Positions 36,660-47,837 of a DNA stretch of 64,000 bases are shown piece by piece. The translations under genes and the position numbers were made by a program. Under the pieces are notes generated by a model. The model was not told the origin of the DNA. It saw only the letters and a list, made by a program, of their open reading frames with translations, and searched no databases. Each line of letters opens with the position of its first letter. The first letter of the stretch is position 1. Source of the stretch: Apostichopus japonicus (Eukaryota; Echinodermata; Holothuroidea; Aspidochirotida; Stichopodidae); assembly GCF_037975245.1 (NCBI RefSeq), contig NC_092568.1, forward strand, positions 15,275,501 through 15,339,500. The letters are read 5' to 3'.

Positions 36660-37667
36660 AGGACTATTCTGTTTGTTTTCTTTCTTATTGTGATATTGCC
36701 AATTTCTTTTGCAAAATAAATTGTACTTACAATAGTTTAAAACCATAATAATGGTACATCTTATTCTTTTGTATTTGAAATGTAGGCTTACCCACCCGCC
36801 CACCTTGTTCGGAATTGTCTCCACCATGCATGCGATTCACTATTGCCTGTGCGCTTTCTGATGACAGCTGAGATTAACAAACTTTAAATGTGATATTAAA
36901 GAACTAAATATTGGAAAGTGGTGTAAGTCCAAAACCTACTATGATCTAGTCAGTCTTTTTCGTGAATTAATTACAGAAAATAACTCAAACGTACCATGCA
37001 CGCGCGCGGGTGCAGCTCAGGTAAGTATTAGCTGTTACCCAAAGCCCAATCACTAGACCCAACCTAGAACAAAACGGCGCATGCCTAAAATTGCATCACC
37101 GTAACTGTCAATCGGCGCCAACTTACATCACATATTTTTTAAGTATTGATGGCGTCGTATAGCCTAGTAGCACCACGCACAATATAATGCTTGTGCCCCC
37201 ATAGGAATTTTAATAAGGCGGCACATGTTTCAATTCCTCATTGCGGGCATAGGCTATATCGCACCTTACAGACCAGTGACACATTCTGCGTGCAGTGGCG
37301 TAGCCAAAGGGGATGGGTGGCAGACGGGGTGGACCCCCTAGTTGAAGCCCTTGCCCAACCCCCACCCCCCCCCGCACCCAATTCAATGGAATCATCGACT
37401 GAGAAAAATAGTGTAGGCCCTAAAATCAGCTAATTCTCCCCATCTCCCTTGCACCTAGATTGAAAAGCCTGGCGTAGTTGGTGTTCTTAAATTTTGCGTC
37501 TTAGGCCTATAGCGCATTATCGTTTGCGTCGCCTCTTTTTTTTATTTTTTTTTTTTTTTTTAGAAATGCGCACCTCACAATCACCTGCATTTCCTACGTT
37601 CTCATATTCTATCCTGTTTTCCCCGATTTTGTATTTTTTCAAGCATGTATATGTCTCAATTTTTAAC
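36660..37667. other. Inside EnSpm element, no gene; repeat fragment near 37.3 kb
   Basis: No coding signal. 37295-37375 carries GCAGTGGCGTAGCCAAAGGG followed by G/C runs, a widespread dispersed-repeat end. A T18 run lies near 37545. Confidence 0.4.
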
Positions 37668-37938
37668 CAGGGGCGGATCCAGGGGGGAGGCGCCCCCCCC
37701 CCCATATTGGCCGTCATGACCCCAAGAAATGAGCACAAAAATGAAATATCCTACAAAAGATATAGGCTTGAAAATTGGTCACATTAAACATATAGCACCA
37801 TTTGGCATCTCAGCCCTTCTGCAGAGGCAAAAATTTCCCAAAGGGGAGGGGGCCACCCCATCCCCTTAGACTCCCCCCAGGACGGCGATCAGTCATGCTT
37901 TGCACCCACCCTATTGACAATTTCTGGATACGCCCCTG
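37668..37938. mobile_element. hAT-like MITE, 271 bp
   Basis: Left end CAGGGGCGGATCCAGG, right end ..CTGGATACGCCCCTG: inverted termini CAGGGGCG(G/T)ATCCAG. The flanks TTTTTAAC and TTTTAATT are a degraded 8-bp duplication. No ORF. Copies of this terminal pair also bound 31973-33297. Confidence 0.7.
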
Positions 37939-38856
37939 TTTTAATTAGGTACCTGCGACTGAGTACGAAAAGCGGAGGCATACTTTACTTGTAATCTCAG
38001 GCTATTCGTAAACTTTGCTCCGGGCCTCCCCGCTTTTACGCTTTCTCCCAGACTGGGTGACCACTGTTTTTACATTAGGCTACTTATTTCACAATTTTTT
38101 GGCCAAGGCCCCCGACGTTTTTCCATTTTTCTCTCCAACTAGGGGCCACTCCTCTTCGGACGGGGGGAGGCGGGGTCGCCGGGGTGCCCATCGATGGCCG
38201 GAACCCCCGTCGCTGACGTCGCCCCTGATAATAACTACGACTACGCCACTGATACCTTAAAAAGATACCTTAAAATATCAGTGGGACTCATAGGCGTACG
38301 GGACCATTTCAGTTTGGGGGGGCAGAACTTTTTGTGCCCGAAAGTTCCCGTGGCACTATCTAAGCGGAGCGCCACCATCGGTTGGCGCGTAGCGTACAAG
38401 AAAATTTTTGGCACACAATGCCTCTCAGATTGCCGGAAACGGCACTTCTGAGGCCTTGCAAGTTGCATTTAAACATTCTTTATTTTATAATCTCACGTTT
38501 TAGAAATTTACACTTCCCCAAAAATTGGTAAATTAGAAGAAGAAAAAATGGTAAAATCACTTTGAAGGGGAAAAATGGGACAGTATATTTTTTAAGCTCC
38601 TATTTAGTTACCTTATTTATTATTTTAACACAGTACTCAGCTACCTCCAGAAAAAACATACATTGTTCAACGACACGTAGGCGGGATAATGTCGCTGTGT
38701 CGGGTGAGACTGAAATTTTTCTCACAAAAAAGTATAAAATATAACAAAGAATACGATAAACCTGTACTTCTAGGCTTGTAGGCACTCCCCCCCTCCCCAC
38801 CATCCATGAAAAAAGAAAATGTTTCTTATATACACTCATGTTGGGGATGTCCAGGT

Positions 38857-39489
38857 CAAGGGCGGCGGAAGCACTTTTAATCTGGGGGGGGGGCACCGAC
38901 ATCAAAGGGCACTTTGCAGAAATTCGATTGGACTGATGCAGCCTTATATTTAGTACCCTATATAACTCTTATTGTATTATCTTATTTGTGTATACACATC
39001 ACTCCATCAACGCCCCCCCCCCCCCTTAAAGGAAAATATGCATACTAGCACTGCAATATCCAATGCGCAAATTGGGAAACAAGGAACAAGTTTTCTTTTG
39101 AGACAAAATGTGGTGAAATCATGCTAGTTGCTAATGTAGGAATCTTCCGAAGTAGAGTTTTTTTCTTGTTAATATCTTAACAAATTTTTTCCATTCGAAA
39201 TAGCTTTGAGTTTGAACCAAAGAAATTCATTAAGAGTCACGGGCTTAGCCAGGATTTGCAAAGTTGTATGCACGACTATCTGAGCGGAGCGCCACCATGG
39301 GTTGGCGCGGAGCGTACTAGAAAATTTTTGGTTTACAAACCCCTCAGATGGCCGGAAACGGCCCTTCCCGAGTGTTCATTCTGGTTCCCTGGCCTCTTGC
39401 TAACTTGAGGCACCTCAATTTTTATGTAGAAAAAAGGCACAGCTTTAACCTGCCCCCTGTGCCCCCCCCCCCCGGTTCCGCCGCCCTTG
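38857..39489. mobile_element. Inner hAT-like element nested in the outer one
   Basis: Inverted ends CAAGGGCGGCGGAA and TTCCGCCGCCCTTG (14 bp), flanked on both sides by GTCCAGGT (38849-38856 and 39490-39497). 633 bp, no ORF. It carries the shared block GCGCCACCATGGGTTGGCGC. Confidence 0.88.
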
Positions 39490-39667
39490 GTCCAGGTATA
39501 CAATTGACTAGTTAGAAAAAAATTGATCGTGCAAAAAGCGTGGTAGCCCAGATGAACTGCGCTTACGGTGGTGTTACACGGAAATTTTCGGGCATCATGA
39601 TGCTAAATAAAGAAAATCATGGAATTGTCGGGCAAAAATTTGAAAAAGATTCGGGCAAGCTACTGCA

Positions 39668-39670
<3 letters not shown>

Positions 39671-39713
<43 letters not shown>
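39671..39713. repeat. (AT)n tract
   Basis: About 40 bp of alternating AT, followed by a C14 run; lies inside the outer hAT-like element. Confidence 0.9.
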
Positions 39714-39714
<1 letters not shown>

Positions 39715-39731
39715 CCCCCCCCCCCCAAAAA

Positions 39732-39881
39732 AAATTTCCAGAGGACAAGAAATTCGGGCAAAAGTCCTGAAAAATTCGGGCAGCCTAAGAGGAGAAAAAA
39801 AATATATATATTTTTTTTCTCCTCTTAGGCTGCCCGATTTTTTCAGGACTTTTGCCCGAATTTCTTGTCCTCTGGAGATTT
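39732..39881. repeat. Near-perfect palindrome, about 75-bp arms
   Basis: Centred on AATATATATATT at 39801-39812. The arms pair CCAGAGGACAAGAAATTCGG with its complement, then CAAAAGTCCTGAAAAA and GCAGCCTAAGAGGAG. Only about two mismatches were noticed. There is practically no loop. Confidence 0.92.
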
Positions 39882-39933
39882 GGGGGGCAGTCTGCCCCCC
39901 CTGCCCCCCGCCTCGTACGCCTATGGTGGGACT

Positions 39934-40690
39934 GTCCACCCGTAACGCAAAATGCTTCGCAGCTCCGAATAGCAGCGCACTTTTTTAGGGGAAGTAATTT
40001 TTTGTCCCGCGGGCATTGAAGGAAGGGCCAAACGTGGCATCGAAAACTTTAACATCTAATTCCAGTTACATGTCTGAGTTAACAAATGGCGTTCATTTGT
40101 TGGCGCGCGCGGGAAGAGGGTCGGGCATGAGAGCCAACCACAGTGAACTCTAAATAGAAGTTACCGTTGACTATTTGTTTATTTCATACAAGAGTACAAG
40201 ACAAGCAATGGATGCAGAAGTTGACAGAGTTTGGCTCCTCAAAACAATTATAAGTAAAATCTTAGAGTATTTTATGTGTCTTCTTTTTTATTTCATTTTA
40301 AAAGAAAACCCAGAAATTAGAAGAAAATAAAAAAGGAGAATAAATTACTTTACCAAAACTGTACAGTTTGATTAGTCGTTATTTAACTACCATGTGAAAC
40401 GCAAACAGGTTTTTAGATTAGGCTGATTTTTTATTCAAATAAAGATAGGAAAAACTTTTCATTTTCAGAATATTACAAAAAAATCCGCAGAGTGAAAGTT
40501 TAAAAATCGAGTCAAGGCAATGTATTTTTAGAATAATCTGGGACTGGTAAAACTCTTAGTGCCGATAAAAATTAGGATTGTTGAGCCAAACATATATATT
40601 TAAATATTAAATTAACCGATGTGCAGAATTTGATTGGCCCTAGCACTTATCCTTTATGAGGTAATAAAACATAACGAATCCGGCGCGAAC
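39934..40690. other. EnSpm interior upstream of the transposase promoter
   Basis: No gene. It includes GGCGCGCGCGGGAAGAGG near 40100 and otherwise AT-rich DNA. Confidence 0.4.
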
Positions 40691-40693
40691 CGG

Positions 40694-40725
40694 TATAAAT
40701 TGTGTGCCGCGCGCTCGCCCCGCCT
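40694..40725 (+). promoter_or_regulatory. Candidate core promoter of the EnSpm transposase gene
   Basis: GTATAAATTGTG (TATA box) at about 40693 is followed by the GC-rich segment GCCGCGCGCTCGCCCCGCC. It stands about 550 bp upstream of the transposase ATG on the same strand, in a locally GC-rich island. Confidence 0.4.
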
Positions 40726-41247
40726 GCAGTATACTGTAGTAATACAGTTGCAGTACAGTATCTTCATCGCTAGGTTCGGTTGCTGAAGCGGAACTGTTAT
40801 CGGGCTGTTTTAAGGCGACGAATTATTTTCTGCATCTTTGGTAATTCGACTAAACAATTCCTGATGACCTTAAACCACTAATTTTTTAAAGTTTGTAGCC
40901 TATGTGTCATGTATGCCACATGTTGTCACAGTCAGTACACTATTGTAATATAACAAGTTAGGCTAAGCCGACTCTAACCTAGCCTACTGAGTGACTGAAG
41001 TGTGTGTAGGCTAGGCTACGCGTAATTTACCTGGGCCAGGCCTCTAGGCTCAAGCCTAGGCCGAAGCGAACGTTTAGCGTTAAGTAATTGCAGTTGCCTG
41101 CTCCTAACAGTAACAAGTAACAAGCTCATTGACTATCGTTAGGCCTACTATAGATGAGTTACGTCCTCATGAATAGGCCTAGCTGTAATCTACAGTATGC
41201 ATTAGCCTAGGCCTACAGTCACAAAGACACAGGAAACGTCAGGCCAT

Positions 41248-42505
41248 ATGAATATCCTGACACTACTTGCCTTTTTATGGGGAATAATGTTCATTGGTTT
41301 ATGTACTATATGCAAAACCTCAACGAATAGTGTCGCTAACTACATAGGCCACCTACGAAGCCACCGAAACTTGGCAAATGTTCAATTTCCATGTTGCTTC
41401 CAAAATTGCCAGTATACTTTTAGGACTTTCACTTCATTGAAAGTTCACATCACTCGAAAACATCATAGGTCTAGGGTGCCTAGGCGTAACTTAAGTTATG
41501 GTGAATCTTCTAGAGCTTCTACTCTGGGCTTAAGCCAGTTTTGCACATTAAACCAATCGCTCAAGTGTGCACTGCCCTTTTGCCAAAAAGAATGCCCCAA
41601 TTTGCAGTCATTCTTCTGGCATCTTAAAGAACATATCGATGATGGAAAAATTATAAACTGCCCATTTAGCCAGTGCAAAAGAAAATTTACCAAAAAGACG
41701 ACATTTGCTGTTCATTTGTCTCGTTACCATAGAAAGTGGGGTGTGAAAAGCATCAACAATGTTTACAAAACGCATTTAACAAATGGTGCCCCATCTTTGA
41801 GCAGTCCCATTGATGACCACTCTATGTCCCCTAGCCCCACCCATAGCCCATGTTTGGAAGAAGTTGACTGTCGCATAGATCTAGATAAATCAAATGATGA
41901 AGCTCCACAGGAAAACACTTCTAAAACTGACTTTTTGAAAAGTTTTGCATTATTCTTGCTTAAGCTGCAGGGACAAAAATTGGTTCCAGAGTCAACAATA
42001 CAGACTATTGTGGAAGAGCTGCAAAGTATTCATGATATTTGCAAGGCCTCTCTTGAATTGAAACTTACAAGTAAATTGAAGGAGGCACAAGTAAGTGAAG
42101 ATTTCATAGAGCAATTGGTTGCTTATATAAACTCCGAAGATGAGTGGCTTGCCATTGATAGCGTGAAAGGTGAACTACGCACCAAACATACAAGAAGAGT
42201 ATTCTACAAGTCATTGAACTTTGTGTGCCCGGTATCTATTGCCCTTGGCAGCGGCATATCAGGTAAAATACATCATTGCCACTATGTTCCTCTTTTGGAC
42301 ACCATTAAGCTCCTCCTTGAAAATGAGTCAACGCCATTAAAATCTGAGGCAAATTGTACAAATCCCTCTGCACTAAATGACATCACTGATGGGCAAGTTT
42401 TCAGGGAAAACAAACTGTTTAAAAGTGATAGCAATGTAGTCCCTGTTATGTTGTTTCAAGATGCCTTCGAAGTAGTGAACCCTCTAGGCTCTGCGAAAAA
42501 AAACA
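41248..42505 (+). CDS. EnSpm transposase-like gene, part 1: four C2H2 fingers
   Basis: Opens at ATG 41248; a second Met (MFIGLCTICK) at 41287 may be the true start, as the first residues are hydrophobic and finger 1 follows at once. Four C2H2 fingers: CTIC...HLRSH, CFQNC...HITRKH, CALPFC...HLKEH and CPFSQC...HLSRYH, all with 12 residues between Cys and His. A Ser/Pro-rich linker, a helical region (SKLKEAQVSEDFIEQLVAYI) and the start of the transposase domain follow (HYVPLLDTIKLLLEN, VPVMLFQDAFEVVNPLGSAKK). The frame needed for the rest is -1, switched at GCG-AAA-AAA-AAC (42495-42506). Reading straight on ends at 42609. Family knowledge: finger-bearing EnSpm transposases occur in fish and marine invertebrates. 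Confidence 0.8.
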
Positions 42506-43658
42506 CAAAATATTGGCCGTGTATTATTCACTTGGCAATATCCCTCCCGAGTATCGATCATCGATTGAGTCATTGCAGCTTGCACTTCTTTGCAAAGAAA
42601 GTGATCTAAAGCAGTTTGGTCAAGAAAAGGTATTCAAAAGACTCATAGAAGATTTAAAATCATTAGAGGAAAGTGGTATACAGTTGAAAGATGGTTGCAG
42701 ATTTAAAGGGTCCCTGGCTTGTATCATGGGTGACAACTTAGGGTCACACACCATTGGTGGATTTGTTGAGAGTTTCACTGCACAACATTTTTGTAGGTTT
42801 TGCTTGCTGACAAGGCAGGAATTTCTCTCAGGCGCTCCTTATGCTAATGGTAAATGTAGAACTCCTGATGAGTATAATAGGTGTGTGGAACAACTCCGGC
42901 AATCTAATGAAAGTATTTATCAAGGGATCAAGTTTGACTCGCATTTCAATGCTCTCACATATTACCATGTGTGTTCTCCTGGACTACCACCTTGCTTGGG
43001 GCATGATCTTTTCGAAGGTGTGGTAGATTACGACTTGGCGCTCTTCATAAATTACTGGGTGAAGGAAAAACAGTGGTTTACTTACCTAAACTTGAATAGG
43101 AAGTTGGAGCAGTTTAAGTTTATTGGTCCTGACAGCAATAATAAACCTGCAAAAATCAACCAAAATGCTACCAGGCTTGGTGGACAAGCAGTGGAGAATT
43201 GGTGCTTGATGAAGTTGTTTCCAATTTTATTTGGTCAGGAGGTTTGTGACCCAAGTGACATTGTTTGGAAGCTGTTTTTACTGTTACGAGAAATTGTTCA
43301 GTATGTCTGTGCTCCCCGGATCACGTTCAATGAAATAGGTTACCTCAGAGTATTGATAGAAGAGTATCTCGATGGGAGGAAAAGTGTCTTTCCTTGTGTA
43401 AATCTCAGGCCCAAACATCACTTTCTCAGTCACTATCCTGAATTGATAGTCAAGCTCGGACCATTGATAAGACTGTGGACTCTTCGTTTTGAAAGCAAGC
43501 ACTCATATTTCAAAAGATGTAGCCGAAATTGCCATAATTTGCTCAACATAACACATACTCTGTCAGAGAGACACCAAATGCTGCAAGCATATAACAGTGC
43601 TGGGAATCTGTTTCAATCAAAGTTCTCTCTTGAAAAAAGGAACGTGTTTGAATCCTGA
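42500..43658 (+). CDS. EnSpm transposase-like gene, part 2 (-1 frame)
   Basis: After the shift the protein reads HKILAVYYSLGNIPPEYRSS without a gap in the family pattern, then CIMGDNLGSHTIGGFVESF, a zinc-like CRFCLLT, PPCLGHDLFEGVVDYDLALF, LGGQAVENWCLMKLFPILFG, LRPKHHFLSHYPELIVKLGP, and LWTLRFESKHSYFKRCSR. The GHD-FEGV and RPKHH-L-HYP...W-RFE-KH blocks are characteristic of Tnp2-like transposases of EnSpm/CACTA elements. No stop occurs until 43658, where a second frame change at an A6 run takes over. The strong conservation over 380 codons suggests recent activity. Confidence 0.82.
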
Positions 43659-44019
43659 GATTTTCAGTCTTGAGATCAGGTCTGCCTTGCTAGAAGCAAA
43701 TGTAAATACTGATTTGGCCATTTGTAGTCAAGGAATGCACGTTAGTGGTACCGAGTACAGTGCAGGGTTATTTGTAGCTTGTGAGGGCATGAAGTTTGGT
43801 TGCATACTTCTGACCATTTTGGTATGTGACGAAGCATACCTTTTAGTAAAGCTCCACACTGTCACCATACTTCAAGGTTTAGGAGTATATATGCTGCATC
43901 CCTCCAATACTGTAGTGTGTGTGAATATATCAAAGCTTTCGGACTATTATCCATTTACTGCATATCTAGTTCGAGGAAGACTTCTGCTCCCTCTAAAACA
44001 TAACTGTTTTCACTTTTGA
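43604..44019 (+). CDS. EnSpm transposase-like gene, part 3 (C-terminal end)
   Basis: After a shift near GAAAAAAGG (about 43631-43638) the frame returns to that of part 1: KKGTCLNPEIFSLEIRSALL, TDLAICSQGMHVSGTEYSAG, FVACEGMKFGCILL, and the end SKLSDYYPFTAYLVRGRLLL then PLKHNCFHF and TGA. The LSDYYP-AAY-V ending is usual for the C-terminus of this transposase family. If one A of the A6 run were absent, parts 2 and 3 would be one frame. Confidence 0.72.
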
Positions 44020-44417
44020 TTTCTTACTCTGTGTAAATAATGGTGAGTAAATTTTGTTTTGGTTCAAAGAGATGCAAGGCACACCTTCAGTTGCTTGTGT
44101 ATATTGAATATTTAGTGACAGTGGTATAGCCTTACAGTATAGGGGTGGCATGTCCCTTCTAAATTATATACCGCCCCAGCACTTAAAAGGGGAGGGGGGC
44201 ATTTTATACGCATACATTTCACAGGCAAAAAAAAAACAAAGACACATGAATACTGTAATTGTTAATTGCATGACACACTCCTAGTACCCCTGGCATGCTC
44301 AAGAAAATGTAAGTCCTTGATTGTCTCAGCACTTGGTTGCAAAGCTGACTCTGGGATTTTGATTTTAAGGTATATATTGACAAAGCCAGCCTAAAGCAAT
44401 AAGCCAGTTCACAGTTG

Positions 44418-44469
44418 TGTGTATGCCCAGTGTGTATGCCCAGTGTGTATGCCCAGTGTGTATGCCCAG
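44418..44469. repeat. 13-bp minisatellite, four copies
   Basis: Four perfect tandem copies of TGTGTATGCCCAG. Confidence 0.95.
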
Positions 44470-44568
44470 AGTGCAAATAGACCAAGAGTACAAACAAGCC
44501 GCTCATAGCGTTACTGTTACAGTTTTTACTCAAACCGTCATTACTCTTTAAACACACTTGATAATAAT

Positions 44569-44574
44569 AAATAA
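44569..44574 (+). terminator. Candidate poly(A) signal of the EnSpm transposase
   Basis: AATAAA about 550 bp beyond the stop codon in AT-rich DNA; weak evidence. Confidence 0.25.
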
Positions 44575-44579
44575 AAAGT

Positions 44580-46022
44580 TGAAAATCAGTAATTTCTTTC
44601 CAAAAGAGAAGAACGCTATTTTTTCTAATATTCGTCCCTTGTTAGACACGCTAGAAATATTCATCGCAATCCCATATTAAGACATGCCAATCTGAACTTG
44701 TAGGCCTAGAACCCTTCACTGCACATGTCTGATAGTACCAGGGGGCAGGGCAGTAAACCGGTGGTAAACCTACACGTTTGGACAACCGGTTTAAAGTGCA
44801 ATTAGAAGCATGTTTTAAACTAGTGTTCTCCAAACGGCCATTCTTTTTAATCCTGCCTTTATTTTGCCCATAATGTACTTTGAGGGCGAAGTACAATCTT
44901 GGCCTGAGCGTTCCAGCTTGAACCATTGAAGAATTGGATTGTGTCCATCTCAGAACTTGTTATGAGGCAGTATTCCCCATGACCCATGGCTGCATTGGCC
45001 TTGTTAGCTTGTGCCCCATGCCCGCTTTGATGCAACTTGACAAATGGCATGTGTGAATAGTGCGTGAAGATAAAGTAGTAGACGGACGGTATACAACATC
45101 ATGGTAATGTTTGCTAAATGACGATAATATAAGCATAGCACTGCAATATTCTCAAGCGTACTTAGCTGCTGTCATTGAGCGATAACCTACCAACGATTGC
45201 CAGTATAAAATCTGTGTAACTATATGCGTTAAACAGTTCACCGTATGTCAAGGCAGTGCCTAGTACTACCACCTCGGTTTCAGTTTAATATTACATGAGA
45301 AACACCATTACTGTGGACAAAAATCTGACTGATGTGGAGTACCGGCAACACAACACGATGCAGATCACTGGCTCTAGACTTTAATCACTCCATTGTCAAT
45401 GAAAAACTTGGCAGTATTTTTTCCCTTGCAATTTTGTCTAGACCCTTAAAATATTTTTGGGACCCTCAGAAGGGTTGTGACCTCTAGTTTGCTGACCACA
45501 GGTTTAAACCACTGGTGTGCAGTAGGCCTACCTGCAAACCTTGCATTATCTGTGGTATAGGAGGTACAGCACACAATTGACTAACTGACAAACATTAGTC
45601 TGAATGCTATAATTTTGTGTCATAATCACATCCATAGCATAGGCCTACAATGTATACACCATTACCACACAGTTTTATAATTTCACAACTTAATGTCATT
45701 GTGAAGACATGTAGAGATGATAATGCAAACTGTGCATCCTGCACTTACTACCAGCAAGCTAAAACTTTCAGGCAATGAATCACAAATCACTTTTTAACAA
45801 AAGTATAATTTTTGCATGCTAATAAATATTGTGTATTGGGCATGAAAAATTAGGTCGTTAGTGCTTGAGTATGATACAGATCAAGCATACGCTGCAGTCT
45901 GCAGCCTGCAGTGGAGTAGTAGCCTGCTTTAATGTGTGGCATGCATACACATGCACTCATTTGCTTGAGTGTTTTAATTTGGTTTTACTATACAGGTCAG
46001 GTAAAGCATAGTAAATGAAAAA
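44580..46022. other. Interval between transposase and SAMD3-like gene
   Basis: No coding region supported. The end of the interval, TACTATACAG before GTCAGG at 45996, looks like an acceptor of a 5'-UTR exon of the SAMD3-like gene. Direct words TGCAGTCTGCAGCCTGCAGTGG lie at 45892. Confidence 0.4.
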
Positions 46023-46254
46023 ATGGATGCATATGATTCATCCGATACTGTAAGACTTAGTCCCATTCAGTCTGCTATCAGTGATGCACTGCCATCCTTG
46101 CCACTGGCACTTGCAAATGGAGTCCTGGATCAACTTGTGGATGTTGGAGTTGAATCTGTGGGTGATCTGAGATTTGTTACGGAGGACGACCTCTCTATGC
46201 TGAAGCCTATTAAGCGCAGAAGACTCATAGATGCGTGGTCAACTGCAGGTGAAG
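46023..46254 (+). CDS. SAMD3-like gene, exon 1 (SAM-like domain)
   Basis: ATG at 46023, MDAYDSSDTVRLSPIQSAIS, then LANGVLDQLVDVGVESVGDL, FVTEDDLSMLKPIKRRRLID. This helical pattern (hydrophobic helix, G-V-S--DL-FV-EDDL---L-PI--R-L) is SAM-like and is found at the N-terminus of SAMD3-like proteins of fish and invertebrates. Donor GAAG/GTAAAT (46254) or six bases earlier; both leave phase 1, which fits exon 2. It lies inside the EnSpm element, same strand as the transposase. Confidence 0.7.
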
Positions 46255-46259
46255 GTAAA

Positions 46260-47837
46260 TATACTTTACTTAAGTAATACTGGAGCCTGGTTCTCAATAA
46301 AGAAGCCAGCTCATGCTTACATTATAATAATATGATAATGATATATTGTCAAAGGTCACTATGGTACACTGGCAATATCACATGGACACAAAATGTACCG
46401 CATGAGCAGCGATTTGGTTAAAATATTGGGGGGGGGGGGAATGGGGGCTAAATAGGCTGTGATCTTGCCTGTTCCCGGTAACTCCTTATTTCTGAGCGTG
46501 CGATTTAGTTGGGTAAATGTCAGTGTTGTTCATAGTGACCCAGCAACTCTTACACTAGTCAGGGCTGTGAAATCTCTCATTTTACGCGGAATTCCGATTT
46601 TTTAACTTCGACCGAACTTACCACTTTTTCAGACTTTTTTCAAAACCTCTCTTACACCCCTGTACTAGTAGAGGTAGTGTGATGGTGATTTATGAATAAG
46701 CTGCTGCACAGGTCTATGAGTCCTGGTTTCGGTTTTCACCGTCCCCGGCTGTTCCAGGCTCCAGTGTAGTTCTAAATTTTGCTCTTGACATGATTCATCC
46801 ACTGCGAGGCTGCTGTGGGTTTCACTGTAAGTCTAACAGTTAGCTGAAATTCGGTTTTGTTTAAAAAAATGGGAAAATTGTGAAAAGTAGATATTTTGCC
46901 TAATTTAGGCTTGTAAACACGATAACGTTGACCCTACGTGGATGGATGAAGCTTATAATTGGTATGTGTTTCCCCATGATGAGTACATGATACCTATTGT
47001 TTTGGGGTTGGGTCAGAGGTCAGTATAAAATCCTTGTAAACATTAATAAGTCCAGAATGATTGTTCCTATCAAGTTGAAATTTGGTGTGTAGCAGTGGGA
47101 GGTGTAATTTTATTCTACACTCATGTAGCCTCTCCTTTCATTCAAGTTGTCACAAAAGAGGTTTTAAGATTAAAAGGAAAAATGTTTTACCTGTGCAATT
47201 TAATGGAGCGGTCCTATAAGAAGGGGTGAAGCCTATTGTTGTAGTACCATAAAATTGCCCATGCAATATAATTGAACAGTCCTACATTAAGGAGTGGGGC
47301 TTATTGCTACTAATTGATAATTATATACAGTACCTATGGGTCATTCCATATCAAATCACCAAATTTTGGGGTATGTTGTAGTTCGACATCTTTGAAAAAT
47401 TCCCAAATTTATTTTATGATTGGACCACCATGAAATAAGCATATTCTGAAAATTTCAGTTGCATTGTTTTACAATTGGCCGTTTTATCACACATTGAAAT
47501 TCCGCAATTTGTCGCCACCATGGCATTTTGGCATTTTCTTGACTTTTAAGGTCTCATTTCTCAGCAATTAAACATTCTACTACCTTTCTATTACAGATGC
47601 CCATAGAGTCTAACTTATAGAACAGGAACACAAAAATTTAATAAACACAAATATTGTCTTGTAGGTCAACTTAAAAGTGTCAAAATATTCGATTTTTGTA
47701 CTTTTCACTAAAAAATGTGCTATTTTTAGTGATGAATTACTCCTAAATCATTGCTTCAGAGTACTTGATTCTTTCAGAAGTTATTATGTCTAGTACAAAC
47801 ATTACAAAATAATGATTACAATGCTTTCCTATAATAT
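46260..47837 (+). other. SAMD3-like intron 1, left part
   Basis: No coding signal. It contains a G10 run near 46430 and, at about 46960-47120, a segment (TTTTGGGGTTGGGTCAGAGG, AGTCCAGAATGATTG, ATCAAGTTGAAATTTGG) related to dispersed repeats at about 57770-58200. Confidence 0.45.

Larger units (their letters stand above)
38289..39925. mobile_element. Outer hAT-like element with perfect 8-bp target duplication
   Basis: Inverted ends CATAGGCGTACGGG (38289) and CGTACGCCTATG (ending 39925), flanked on both sides by GTGGGACT (38281-38288 and 39926-39933). An 8-bp duplication fits the hAT superfamily. The interior has no transposase; it contains the second element at 38857-39489, an AT tract and a large palindrome. 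Confidence 0.85.
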
